The translations under genes were made by a program, and so were the position numbers. The notes under the pieces are model-generated. The model was given only the letters and a program-made list of their open reading frames with translations. It made no database searches and had not been told where the DNA came from. A DNA stretch of 64,000 nt from NCBI GenBank assembly GCA_964383465.1, contig CAYLGT010000003.1:1-64000 (forward strand). The letters are read 5' to 3'. This stretch comes from CAYLGT01 sp964383465 (GTDB lineage: Bacteria > Patescibacteriota > Saccharimonadia > Saccharimonadales > Saccharimonadaceae). Below are positions 24,538 through 33,010 of the stretch, in pieces (within the stretch, counting starts at the first letter, position 1; each line of letters begins with the position of its first letter).

Positions 24538-25547
24538 ATATCAGTCTTCTTCTTTGGGAGATTATTTTTTCTGGGATTTGAAGCCGCAACGACGCGCAGA
24601 TCTTCGAATTGGTCAAACTCATCCACGATTGGTTTGCCGAGCACCGCTTCAACGACATCTTCGAGCGTCAGCACACCAACGGTTTCGCGGTAATCGTTTA
24701 CTACTATAAACAGATGTCGATGTGTTTGCAAAAAGCCATGCAGCGCGTGTTCGAGTGTTTGGTTCTCGTGGATGTAATGAACGTGAGGATCCATGGCGTC
24801 ACGAATTGTCTTTTTATCTGTTCTCAGATCGACCAGTTCGTGGAGATACAGTACTCCAACAACGTGGTGAATATCCCCGTCGATGACGGGAAAACGACTG
24901 TGTCCTGTTTTATGTAAGCCGTCGAGCACCAACGGACCAAGTGCATCGTGAACATCGGCGGTGTCGAGCACAGAGACCGGCGTCATGACGTCGGAGACGG
25001 TATGCTCACTCAGCTCTAGGTTTGCCACGAAACGCAGCTGTTCGTCATGACTCAGCACTCCATGGGAACGTGCAACCACAGTGCGCAGCTCTTCTTTTGA
25101 ATAAACCTGCCCTTCCTGAGACTGTGCAACATACGGTGCAAAAACCTCAAGCCACTTCCAGTCTTTGGCAACTTTCTGGAGGGCTGCTGCATACGGTAGA
25201 TAGAGGCGATGTGCCAGGCGATGGACAAGCCCAAGTTTCGAAACAGTGTCTAGCAACAACAAAATAGCCACCGAAACACTCAGTCCAACCAGGATGCCAA
25301 GACTGGCATTTGAAAGTGAGATAGCGGCCACAATACACAGCGTCTCGAGCATCTGACGGAGCGCACGGAGCCGAGGAAGGAGTGCCACTGCCTCTAGTTC
25401 CTGATACGCAGCAACGTCGCCACCTTTGGAACGACGCTCTAGCTCGTAGCGACTCACGCCGGAGCTCCCAAATCGAAGTGAATGAAGCAAAATAACAAGC
25501 ATCCACAAAAAGACATCGAGAATCAGTTGCCAAAGTGGAATCTGCAT
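24534..25547 (-). CDS. CNNM/hemolysin-C-like protein with CBS pair
   Basis: The 337-residue protein has two to three N-terminal hydrophobic segments (about 6-24, 65-100), a degenerate DUF21-type region, then a CBS pair (about 185-310, with MTPVSVLDT, FPVIDGD, VGVLTLEDVVEAVLG). Relatives are linked to Mg/Co transport or sensing. The membrane part is weaker than in typical members. TACACT lies 6 bases before the ATG (leaderless). Its end overlaps the aspS start, so it leads a three-gene operon. Confidence 0.82.
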   Translation of the reverse strand: MQIPLWQLILDVFLWMLVILLHSLRFGSSGVSRYELERRSKGGDVAAYQELEAVALLPRLRALRQMLETLCIVAAISLSNASLGILVGLSVSVAILLLLDTVSKLGLVHRLAHRLYLPYAAALQKVAKDWKWLEVFAPYVAQSQEGQVYSKEELRTVVARSHGVLSHDEQLRFVANLELSEHTVSDVMTPVSVLDTADVHDALGPLVLDGLHKTGHSRFPVIDGDIHHVVGVLYLHELVDLRTDKKTIRDAMDPHVHYIHENQTLEHALHGFLQTHRHLFIVVNDYRETVGVLTLEDVVEAVLGKPIVDEFDQFEDLRVVAASNPRKNNLPKKKTDI

Positions 25548-25610
25548 ACCCTTAGTGTACCGTGCGACTCAGCTGTGCGCTATACTGGAAGTCATACATA
25601 AGGAGCTGTT

Positions 25611-26315
25611 ATGACAAAAAGTCGTTGGATCATTTTCATAGTTATATGTGTCGCGGTACTTGGAGGGTTGGTGCTGCTTTCAAAAAAAGACAAAGTTGAC
25701 GTGTCGGGCCAAGATCCATTTGAACTCGTCGCTGGTTCCGAGACAAGCATCGGCGATCACACGTTTGGGAACAAAGATGCCAAAGTAACATTTACCGAAT
25801 ATGCAGATTTTCAGTGTCCGGCTTGTGGAGCTTCCTACCCACAAATAAAAACTATTCGCGATACCTACAAAGACAGTGTTCGGTTCGTCTTCCGTAACTT
25901 CCCGCTCACCACCATTCACCCGAATGCGCTAGCTGCGTCAACTGCTGCTGAAGCTGCGGCCCTCCAGGGCAAGTTCTGGGAAATGCATGATAAGCTCTAT
26001 GAAACTCAGGACGATTGGTCGTCGATCGATGCCGCAAAACGTACCGACGTTTTTGCTGGATATGCAAAAGATATAGGTCTCAACGTGGAACAATTTAAAA
26101 AAGATCTGACCGACTCACGAGTCAGCGAAAAGATCTCACGAGATCGAGCACTAGCCACTCGCCTGAACGTCGACTCAACTCCAACTGTCTACGTCGGAAC
26201 CGAAAAAGCTGACAAGGCCGTTATAAACGAACTCGTCCAAGAAAAAGGCGAGCAGGTCATGAAGAAGCTCGACGCTGCGCTCAAAGCTGCAGGCGTCACG
26301 CCGCCAACTCGTTAA
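25611..26315 (+). CDS. DsbA-like exported thiol-disulphide oxidoreductase
   Basis: The 234-residue protein has an N-terminal membrane anchor (about 6-24) and a thioredoxin-like domain with the active site C69-P-A-C72 and the cis-Pro loop STPTVYVG near residue 187. It should form or exchange disulphides outside the membrane, where many cysteine-containing surface proteins of this window are found. An AAGGAG site precedes the ATG and a TATACT box lies further upstream. It ends overlapping the corA stop. Confidence 0.92.
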   Translation: MTKSRWIIFIVICVAVLGGLVLLSKKDKVDVSGQDPFELVAGSETSIGDHTFGNKDAKVTFTEYADFQCPACGASYPQIKTIRDTYKDSVRFVFRNFPLTTIHPNALAASTAAEAAALQGKFWEMHDKLYETQDDWSSIDAAKRTDVFAGYAKDIGLNVEQFKKDLTDSRVSEKISRDRALATRLNVDSTPTVYVGTEKADKAVINELVQEKGEQVMKKLDAALKAAGVTPPTR

Positions 26316-27241
26316 AAAATCTTTTTAGCGCGACCCAGGAGGAAAATCGTCACCATCAAAATGACGGTGATAGATACCACCATGAAATAAGCCCATGGTT
26401 GGTGTTGAAATGGCAAGTCAACGTTCATACCAAACATGCCGTAAAAGACGTTTGGAAGTGCGATGATGACCGTTGCAGCCGTCAGAATCTTCATGGAACG
26501 GTTCAGGTTGTTGCTAGCGATGGTGGAGTAGGCTTCGCGGATGTTCACGATACTTTTGACGTTACTGCGACAGCCTTCGATGGACTGCTCGTTGTTGAGC
26601 AGTAGGTCTTCAATGAGTTCCTGGTCTTCCTCGAAAAGTGGGATATGCCGGCCAAGCATGAGTCGACGAAGAATCGCAGTAGTTGGAAGCATGGCACTAA
26701 GAAATTCGTTTAGCTCGTCTTCGATCAACACAAAGTCGATAAAATCCTGGTTCCCTACGTCGTGAGAACGGAGACGAGTTCGAATGGTTTTGATCTGACG
26801 AGAGATATTGTTGACAAACACTTCGTACTGATCGACGATTTGGTCCAAAATTTGAAGCACTAGTTTCGTTCGCTGTGTCGTGGAAAATTCGAGTTTGCCG
26901 CCTATGAAGCGCTGGAGTCTCGGGAGGCTGTTGTGGGCAATAGTGATGAGTATGTCGGGGCCGACAACAAACAGAAGCGGCGAGGTCGTGAGTTCGAGGT
27001 CGTCGTTTGTGTAGGCATACCGAACAAAGATATACGTGAGCTCGCCCTCTTTTTCGAGACGCGGCATCTCGTCGGCGTCCAGTGCGTCCTCCAGATGACC
27101 CGCATCGAGCTTGAAGCGTTTGACGAGCCCCTCTACTTCGTCCTCACTAGGGCTTTCAACACAAACCCAAGCGCCTGGTTTGTATTCATCCAGTGTCGAT
27201 AGTTTTTTCGAACGAATGTTTTTATAATAGTAGGTAATCAT
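26312..27241 (-). CDS. corA: CorA-family magnesium transporter
   Basis: The 309-residue protein has a long cytosolic helical domain and two C-terminal membrane helices. The universal GMN signature is at residues 271-273 (YGMFGMNVDLP), which forms the ion entrance. It likely carries Mg2+ into the cell. The short length is normal for the family. TATACT lies 9 bases before its ATG in a promoter shared with the divergent CCC1-like gene. Confidence 0.93.
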   Translation of the reverse strand: MITYYYKNIRSKKLSTLDEYKPGAWVCVESPSEDEVEGLVKRFKLDAGHLEDALDADEMPRLEKEGELTYIFVRYAYTNDDLELTTSPLLFVVGPDILITIAHNSLPRLQRFIGGKLEFSTTQRTKLVLQILDQIVDQYEVFVNNISRQIKTIRTRLRSHDVGNQDFIDFVLIEDELNEFLSAMLPTTAILRRLMLGRHIPLFEEDQELIEDLLLNNEQSIEGCRSNVKSIVNIREAYSTIASNNLNRSMKILTAATVIIALPNVFYGMFGMNVDLPFQHQPWAYFMVVSITVILMVTIFLLGRAKKIF

Positions 27242-27270
27242 CTATAAACGAGTATACAACTAAAACGCTT
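27242..27270. promoter_or_regulatory. Divergent promoter between corA and a CCC1-like gene
   Basis: The GTATAC core at 27252-27257 gives TATACT for the minus strand (9 bases from the corA start) and TATACA for the plus strand (12 bases from the ATG at 27271). One site may thus fire in both directions. Confidence 0.5.
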
Positions 27271-27795
27271 ATGTCACGACTTCGAACTCGGATACCGCTG
27301 GGTGCAGATAACTTCCTGTCAGTCCTAGAGGGTATTGAGGGCGGTTTTGCGATATTTGTCGGCATCGTGGCTGGTCTTTATTTTCAAAATGTATCGCACT
27401 CCCTGCTGATCGTTGCTGGCGTCATCAGTCTTATCATCAATGCTTTCAACTCAAGCGCCGTTCGATATGCAAGTGAGCACTATATAGATGAGCTCGATGG
27501 GCGTGAAAAACGCAGCTGGTTTCGCGCGTATTTCATGCCGGCCTTTGTCGAATTCGCAACCTACCTGGTCGTGTCGCTCATCGCCGTCATACCGCTGCTG
27601 CTCATATATGATTCATTTGTGGCCATAGCCCTTACTACAGTCATGACTATGGGTATCCTGTTTGCTGCCGGGTGGTACCGAGGAACTCTGCTTCGTCGCC
27701 ACCATGCGCTGCGTGATGGACTGGAAGTCGCAGGGCTAGGGCTTGCTATCATACTGGTCGGTACTCTCGCCGGCTGGCTGTTGTCACACCTATAA
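27271..27795 (+). CDS. VIT1/CCC1-like membrane protein
   Basis: The 174-residue protein has five hydrophobic segments. The start, EGIEGGFAIFVGIVAGLY, and the following SSAVRYASEHYIDEL resemble the first two helices of VIT1/CCC1 iron/manganese transporters. The key cytosolic metal-binding region is shortened, so the substrate is uncertain. Its position next to corA suggests divalent metal handling. Confidence 0.65.
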   Translation: MSRLRTRIPLGADNFLSVLEGIEGGFAIFVGIVAGLYFQNVSHSLLIVAGVISLIINAFNSSAVRYASEHYIDELDGREKRSWFRAYFMPAFVEFATYLVVSLIAVIPLLLIYDSFVAIALTTVMTMGILFAAGWYRGTLLRRHHALRDGLEVAGLGLAIILVGTLAGWLLSHL

Positions 27796-27837
27796 CGCTC
27801 GCGCTATACTAAAAGGTGGAAAACTAAAAAAACAAAC

Positions 27838-29526
27838 ATGCACGAAAGCAGTCTTTTCACTCAACTTAGCATCATCATCGTTTTCGGCGGTGTGATTGCG
27901 ATTGTTATGCGCCTACTTAAACAGCCACTCATCATCGGCTATATCCTGACTGGTATCCTGGTTGGGCCTAGCATGTTTAACCTGATCGGTGACAAAGAAA
28001 CCTTTGACACTTACTCGCAGATCGGTATCACGCTTCTGCTGTTTATCATAGGTCTTGGGCTCAACGCTGGCGTGATACGTAGTCTAGGGAAAGTCTCCGT
28101 AACAACCGCTGGTACGATCCTGGTGATGGTGGGTGCTGTTGGTTTCGGGACCGCAAAGCTGCTTGGGTTCGACAACACCGAAGCCATGGTCACTGGTTTG
28201 GCGCTGTTTTTTAGCAGTACCATCATCATCCTTAAAGTTTTGTCAGACAAACGAGAGCTTGGACGACTCCATGGACAGATTGCCATGGGAGTTATCCTGG
28301 TCGACGACATCGTTGCGACATTTGCACTGCTGCTTGTGGCTGCTGCAGGTACAGCCGGTGGGCTCGGTATAGAGGACATCGGTCTACTGATTCTCAAGGG
28401 CGCCGCCCTAGGCCTGGGACTGGTGCTTCTCAGTACCAAAGTCCTCCCGCACGTCATAAAGTTTTTCGCAAGCAGCCAGGAACTCCTGTTTCTCTTTACG
28501 ATCTCCTGGGGATTTGGTGTTGCCTCGTTGTTTGAAGTCGCTGGATTTAGTCACGAGGTAGGTGCACTGTTCGGCGGTGTGAGTCTGGCGTCGCTACCAT
28601 ACGCAACCGAAATGGCATCGCGTTTGAAGCCGCTTCGTGATTTCTTTATCGTGCTGTTTTTCGTCGTTCTAGGCGAAAAGCTTGGATTTAGCGCAATTCA
28701 ACAGAGCCTCGTACCCGCCCTGGTGCTCTCGCTGATCGTCATCATTGGTAAACCGTTGTTTGTCATGACGAGCCTCGGCTTTCATGGCTACACAAAGCTC
28801 ACCAGTTTCAAGGCGGCTATAAACCTCTCGCAGATAAGCGAGTTCTCTATCATCCTCGTTGTGTATGCGGCAAGTGTTGGTCTTGTCGGGGATGGTCTCG
28901 CCTCTATCATGACCCTTACGGCGCTCATCACCATCAGCACTAGCACGTACCTCATGAAGTACGACGATCAGCTCTATCGCTTATTTGAAAAGTCTCTCAG
29001 CGTCTTTGAGCGTAAAGCGGTCAAAGAGCGTCCACAAAAAGAAGTTAGCTATCCTATCATCCTCTTCGGCTACCACCGAGGCGGACATGAGTTCTTGCAA
29101 GTTTTCCGCGAGATGAAGCAGCGCTATTTGGTCGTAGACTATGATCCGGAAGTGATCGAGCACCTCGATCGACAAGGTGTGCGATGTACCTACGGCGATG
29201 CTACTGACGAAGAACTTCTCCATGAAATCAATGCGCGAAAAGCCCAGCTCATCGTCAGCACCATAACAGACATGAGCGTCAATCGATCGCTACTTGGCTA
29301 TCTGCGTTATCACAACCCAGACGCAGTGTTTATCTGTCATGCAAACGGGTACGATGAAGCGGCATCTCTCTACAGTCATGGAGCGACGTATGTTATGCTA
29401 CCCCACTTCTTGGGTAGTGAAAGAATTGGAAACTTCATCAAGAAACATGGCTTTAACCACGCTGCATTTGATACCTACCGCAAGCAGCATGTGATCACGC
29501 TCGGGAAAAGCGCACTCAAAAATTAG
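27838..29526 (+). CDS. Kef-type cation/proton antiporter with RCK domain
   Basis: The 562-residue protein has about twelve membrane segments of the CPA2 family (about 1-380), including the discontinuous helices around GQIAMGVILVDDIVATFALLL. A cytosolic RCK/TrkA-N domain follows from about residue 405 (ILFGYHRGGHEFLQVF, VVDYDPEVIEHL, GDATDEELL). Such proteins exchange K+ or Na+ for H+ under nucleotide control. An AAAGGTGG site and TATACT box lie upstream. Confidence 0.92.
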   Translation: MHESSLFTQLSIIIVFGGVIAIVMRLLKQPLIIGYILTGILVGPSMFNLIGDKETFDTYSQIGITLLLFIIGLGLNAGVIRSLGKVSVTTAGTILVMVGAVGFGTAKLLGFDNTEAMVTGLALFFSSTIIILKVLSDKRELGRLHGQIAMGVILVDDIVATFALLLVAAAGTAGGLGIEDIGLLILKGAALGLGLVLLSTKVLPHVIKFFASSQELLFLFTISWGFGVASLFEVAGFSHEVGALFGGVSLASLPYATEMASRLKPLRDFFIVLFFVVLGEKLGFSAIQQSLVPALVLSLIVIIGKPLFVMTSLGFHGYTKLTSFKAAINLSQISEFSIILVVYAASVGLVGDGLASIMTLTALITISTSTYLMKYDDQLYRLFEKSLSVFERKAVKERPQKEVSYPIILFGYHRGGHEFLQVFREMKQRYLVVDYDPEVIEHLDRQGVRCTYGDATDEELLHEINARKAQLIVSTITDMSVNRSLLGYLRYHNPDAVFICHANGYDEAASLYSHGATYVMLPHFLGSERIGNFIKKHGFNHAAFDTYRKQHVITLGKSALKN

Positions 29527-30776
29527 AGATTTTCAGTGCGTAGGTGTTGACCGGTTTTGCGGTCAAAGATATCACGCACCATGCCGCCTATAACTACCCG
29601 CTGACGTGAAACCAGTGATGCGTCGTGATGCCTGGTCCGAGGCGGTTGTTTTATTTCGTGCGTACGCGGACGCTGTCCAGTCGCTAGCCGAGTGAGTGCC
29701 TGCCTGGCAAGCGCATTTTTATGAATGATTTCGAGCGCCCTTCCTGTCGTGTCATGTGTATCTGCGAGCTCACAGCTATAACAAACGCTGCAGCCACCTA
29801 CGAGTCCTTGCTTCAGACAGACTCGACACGAACCCTCAGTAAAATTCGTCAAACCTAGTTCTAGACCCACGGGTGGACAGTTGTTGCTATATGTTTCACC
29901 ATTTTCTCGCGCCAACTCCCCTGCCGCTTCACGACTAGATGCTTCAGCCTGGCCACGAAGCCGGGCCGTCAGCTGTGCCGCGGTGTCATAACGAGCATTT
30001 TCAAGTCGTTCGACTAGATCATCTCCACCAGCCGCGATCAGTCCCTTTATAACACTCCTGTGCTCAGCGAGTATATCTTCTTGATTTCGTATAAATGTCT
30101 GCGCATCTATGGTGCTCGTCCCGACACGCCCTCCTGACCATACACCACCACGAGTTTCTTCCAGGATCACATCGTGGAGTCTCGCTATAAAGCCACGGAG
30201 ATCTTCTGAAGGGATGTCTTGGCGCTTTCCCCATAGTCGCATAGAAAGTACTTCTTCAACGGAAGCTGTGGTGCTGATCGATTGTCCGAAAAACCGACTA
30301 ACATTGTCGAGGCAGACGTTGTCTGAAGTATCAAAGGAAATCGAGGTGGCTTCGAGACCATCTTCCGTCCTTTCGTACACTCGAATCATGGTCAGATGTT
30401 TCCCTATCTCGTGATCCTGTGGCGAGATGACAATAAGCAGGTCGTCATCACCCGCCGAGCCGCATGCAAGCTTGCGCTGATCATCGTACTCCTGTCGCTC
30501 AATCTGAGCGTGCACCAAATGCTTCGTAAACCGACCTGGAGCTCGAAGCTCAGCCTGCTGCGCAGCCGACAGACTAGTAGACACTACTTCGCCGATTGAC
30601 TGGCCGAGGTAGTAAAGATGCCCATCTAAGCCCATCTCATAACGAAATGAGTTGCGCATAGGCAGCGGGATGCGTTCCGAGAGGTCGGTGATTTCATCGA
30701 CCTCGAATCGCTCAGCTTCAAAACGCTCGTACTGAGCTCGGCGATTCTCTTCTACTTGTTGGGAAACTGTTGACAT
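29523..30776 (-). CDS. Hypothetical protein with a cysteine cluster, 417 residues
   Basis: I do not recognise this protein. It is soluble and largely helical in its middle part, and it carries a cluster GSCRVCLKQGLVGGCSVCYSC (split here as CRVC, then GGCSVCYSC) near residue 330 that looks like a zinc-binding ribbon, followed by a basic tail. The start at 30776 (MSTVSQQVEE) is chosen because the longer frame runs through a terminator-like hairpin. The hairpin's U-run ends directly at the ATG, so expression may be controlled by read-through of a structured leader. Confidence 0.7.
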   Translation of the reverse strand: MSTVSQQVEENRRAQYERFEAERFEVDEITDLSERIPLPMRNSFRYEMGLDGHLYYLGQSIGEVVSTSLSAAQQAELRAPGRFTKHLVHAQIERQEYDDQRKLACGSAGDDDLLIVISPQDHEIGKHLTMIRVYERTEDGLEATSISFDTSDNVCLDNVSRFFGQSISTTASVEEVLSMRLWGKRQDIPSEDLRGFIARLHDVILEETRGGVWSGGRVGTSTIDAQTFIRNQEDILAEHRSVIKGLIAAGGDDLVERLENARYDTAAQLTARLRGQAEASSREAAGELARENGETYSNNCPPVGLELGLTNFTEGSCRVCLKQGLVGGCSVCYSCELADTHDTTGRALEIIHKNALARQALTRLATGQRPRTHEIKQPPRTRHHDASLVSRQRVVIGGMVRDIFDRKTGQHLRTENL

Positions 30777-30998
30777 ATAAAAACGGTGCTTTCGAGAGAA
30801 AAGCACCGTCCGACGACATACGAGGTCAAACTTTGTATCATTTCCTGCTCGGGAAGCCCTTTTTAGACCAGCGCGTATCGGACTTCCTCAAGCATCTACC
30901 CTCATAGTCTGCTTGAGATCACCGTTGCGGCACAGCTCACGATTTGCACGTGATTCCGCGCATGGCCTTCGGGTTTGTTTGTTAATACTCTCATTGTA
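30777..30998 (-). promoter_or_regulatory. Structured leader ending in a terminator at the start codon
   Basis: On the minus strand a TACAAT box (30998-30993) is followed by about 210 bases with four stems: 30937-30941/30949-30953, 30887-30894/30910-30917 (8 pairs), 30852-30859/30880-30887 (8 pairs with one G-U), and a final 10-pair hairpin 30783-30792/30800-30809 followed by five U. The U-run touches the ATG at 30776. This is the layout of a riboswitch or attenuator, or of a small RNA gene. I match it to no known class. Confidence 0.5.
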
Positions 30999-31038
30999 CG
31001 TGGCACGAGAACCTTTGGGTAGCGTAAAAAATACTACT

Positions 31039-32721
31039 CTATGCGACACCTGGCGTGTCGTCGTGGCCACCACGAAGCGGCTTCTCTTTGATGCCGAGTG
31101 TGATCAGCGTAGCCGACAGCATGAGTATCCCCGAGGTCAGGAAAACGTTTCGTAAACTAGCGCTAAATGCATGAATGATCTTGTCTGAGTAGGACTCTTG
31201 TTTGGCGGTAAAATCACCTACGACCTTTTCACGAACCTCTTCAGGTAGCTTGCTAGTAGCCGTCGTGAGACCATCGGTGATCTTTGACTTCGTGTCGTGC
31301 ATGTTAAGCAGCAGCGCCGTGTCGACGTTGAGGCTACTGAGCATCTGGGCGCTCTGTGGCTGCTTCTGCAAAGTCTGGATGTAAGGGTCGTTCTGGAGGT
31401 TGCCGATCTGTGATGTCACACCAGTCGTTAGCAGAGTACCAAGCACTGCGGTGCCGATAGTTGAGCCAAGCCCTCTGAAGAGCTGAGATGCTGACGTGGC
31501 CGCACCCAGGTCTTTTTGCTCGAATTCATTCTGTACGGCGAGGTTGATAATTGGCATACCCGCACCTAGCCCAAGCCCTGCAAAGAACATGATGACGGCT
31601 TCGTGCCAGTAAGGACTCTCGGGTGTGAGTGTCGTGAGCGCAAACATAGCCGTCGTTGCAATCACGAAACCACCCATGATGAATCGTTTGTATTTACCAG
31701 TTTTTGTTACTAGCTGCCCAGTGATGGCCGCGCTTCCACTGAGACCGATAATCATCGGCAGTAACATAAGTCCAGCTTCTGTGGCATTTGCCCCGAATAC
31801 CTGTTGGTTAAACTGGGTGAGGTACAAAATAGCACCGAGGAATGCAGCCCCAAACAACAGCGCTACTGCCATAATCGTAGTAAATGTACGGTTTTTGAAG
31901 AACTTGAGCGAGATGATAGGTTGCGCGACTCGTCCTTCGACGTAAATGAACGCTGCCGTCGCAAGTATGAATATGCTATAGAGCGACAGACGAATTGCTT
32001 CGAGGCTCGTACCACCGCTGATCAGGCCGCTAAAAATCTTGTCAGTATTGTCGACCGCGAGGATGAGACTTGAGAGCGCCAGGGCGAGCAGCCCAGCACC
32101 GAGATAGTCTATACGATGTTTGGCGGCGTGTTTAATGTTCGGCGCATAGCGCGAAATCACCAGGAAGCTTGCGAGACCAACTGGCACGTTGAGCCAAAAT
32201 GTCCAGCGCCAGTTTGTCGTGAGGCCGAGGAGGTTGTGCGGATCAGTCAAATAGCCGCCCAGCAGTGGACCAATCACCGAGCTCAGTCCGAAGACTGCCC
32301 CGATGAGCCCCTGCCATTTACCTCGTTCACGAGGGCTAAAGAGGTCACCGACAATCGTAAAGGCATTTGCCATGATGATACCAGCACCGAAGCCCTGGAG
32401 CGCGCGGAAGATGATGAGCTGCTCGATAGAGCCTGAGCTACCACTGAGCAGTGAAGCGAGCGTAAACAGCGCCACACCGACCATCAGAACGGGGCGACGA
32501 CCAAATAGGTCAGACAATTTTCCGGCAATCGGAACCGTCACGGTGCTTGTTAGCATGTATGCCGTTACGACCCAGCTGAGACTTGAAAATGAGTTGAACT
32601 CTTCGACGATGCGGCCGAGTGCGGTTGAAATGATAGTCTGGTCAAGCGCAACCAAAAACAACCCGCTCATAACAGCAAGCATGACGATAACTTTTTGGCG
32701 CTGGGATATATGATGAAGCAT
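31039..32721 (-). CDS. DHA2-type MFS multidrug exporter
   Basis: The 560-residue protein has fourteen membrane segments, the MFS signature GKLSDLFGRRPVLMVG near residue 66, and motif C GPLLGGYL near residue 150, typical of EmrB/QacA drug-proton antiporters. A periplasmic/extracellular loop of about 100 residues lies before the last segment. It is preceded on the same strand by an AbrB-like regulator 25 bases away, suggesting a regulated efflux operon. Confidence 0.92.
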   Translation of the reverse strand: MLHHISQRQKVIVMLAVMSGLFLVALDQTIISTALGRIVEEFNSFSSLSWVVTAYMLTSTVTVPIAGKLSDLFGRRPVLMVGVALFTLASLLSGSSGSIEQLIIFRALQGFGAGIIMANAFTIVGDLFSPRERGKWQGLIGAVFGLSSVIGPLLGGYLTDPHNLLGLTTNWRWTFWLNVPVGLASFLVISRYAPNIKHAAKHRIDYLGAGLLALALSSLILAVDNTDKIFSGLISGGTSLEAIRLSLYSIFILATAAFIYVEGRVAQPIISLKFFKNRTFTTIMAVALLFGAAFLGAILYLTQFNQQVFGANATEAGLMLLPMIIGLSGSAAITGQLVTKTGKYKRFIMGGFVIATTAMFALTTLTPESPYWHEAVIMFFAGLGLGAGMPIINLAVQNEFEQKDLGAATSASQLFRGLGSTIGTAVLGTLLTTGVTSQIGNLQNDPYIQTLQKQPQSAQMLSSLNVDTALLLNMHDTKSKITDGLTTATSKLPEEVREKVVGDFTAKQESYSDKIIHAFSASLRNVFLTSGILMLSATLITLGIKEKPLRGGHDDTPGVA

Positions 32722-32746
32722 AGTTAAGATACCCTCTGATAACTAG

Positions 32747-32977
32747 TTAGTTTAATTTTTCTCGTAAGCTACTCAGGTGGCTCCCCATCTTTTCGATAAG
32801 TGCCTGCATGTCTTTTTCGCTCACAAACCCTATCGATTTTTTTTCAGGCAGATAGAGGGCTACTAGCTTGTCTCCAGGCGCTACGCCCATTTTTTCCCGT
32901 ACCTCAGCCGGTATAACCACCTGGCCTTTTGGTCCAAGGGTGACCGTTCCAACTAAATCGATGTGTTTTTTGTGCAT
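32747..32977 (-). CDS. AbrB/MazE-type DNA-binding regulator
   Basis: The 76-residue protein has a swapped-hairpin AbrB domain (VTLGPKGQVVIPAEVREKMG, then GDKLVALYL) and a short helical tail. Such proteins bind DNA as dimers or tetramers. The repeats of GTTATAC just upstream (32979-33003) suggest it controls its own promoter and the exporter gene behind it. No toxin gene is next to it, so an antitoxin role is unlikely. Confidence 0.88.
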   Translation of the reverse strand: MHKKHIDLVGTVTLGPKGQVVIPAEVREKMGVAPGDKLVALYLPEKKSIGFVSEKDMQALIEKMGSHLSSLREKLN

Positions 32978-32978
32978 A

Positions 32979-33003
32979 GTTATACATGTTATACAAGTAT
33001 AAC
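32979..33003. promoter_or_regulatory. Repeated GTTATAC operator upstream of the AbrB-like gene
   Basis: Three heptamers lie in 25 bases: GTTATAC at 32979-32985 and 32988-32994, and its reverse complement GTATAAC at 32997-33003. They overlap the TATACT and TATAAC promoter elements of the minus strand. This is a good candidate for autoregulation by the adjacent AbrB-like protein. Confidence 0.6.
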
Positions 33004-33010
33004 TATGGTG

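Noticed and set aside
30777..30998. RNase P RNA or tmRNA
   Set aside because: Short strings resemble P RNA (GAGGAAGTCC, GGGTAGATGCTTGAG), but they are in the wrong order, the conserved 3' core is missing, and the region is too short. No tRNA-like end for tmRNA is present.
32747..32977. Toxin-antitoxin pair
   Set aside because: The AbrB-like protein could be an antitoxin, but both neighbours are large enzymes or transporters and no small toxin frame is adjacent.
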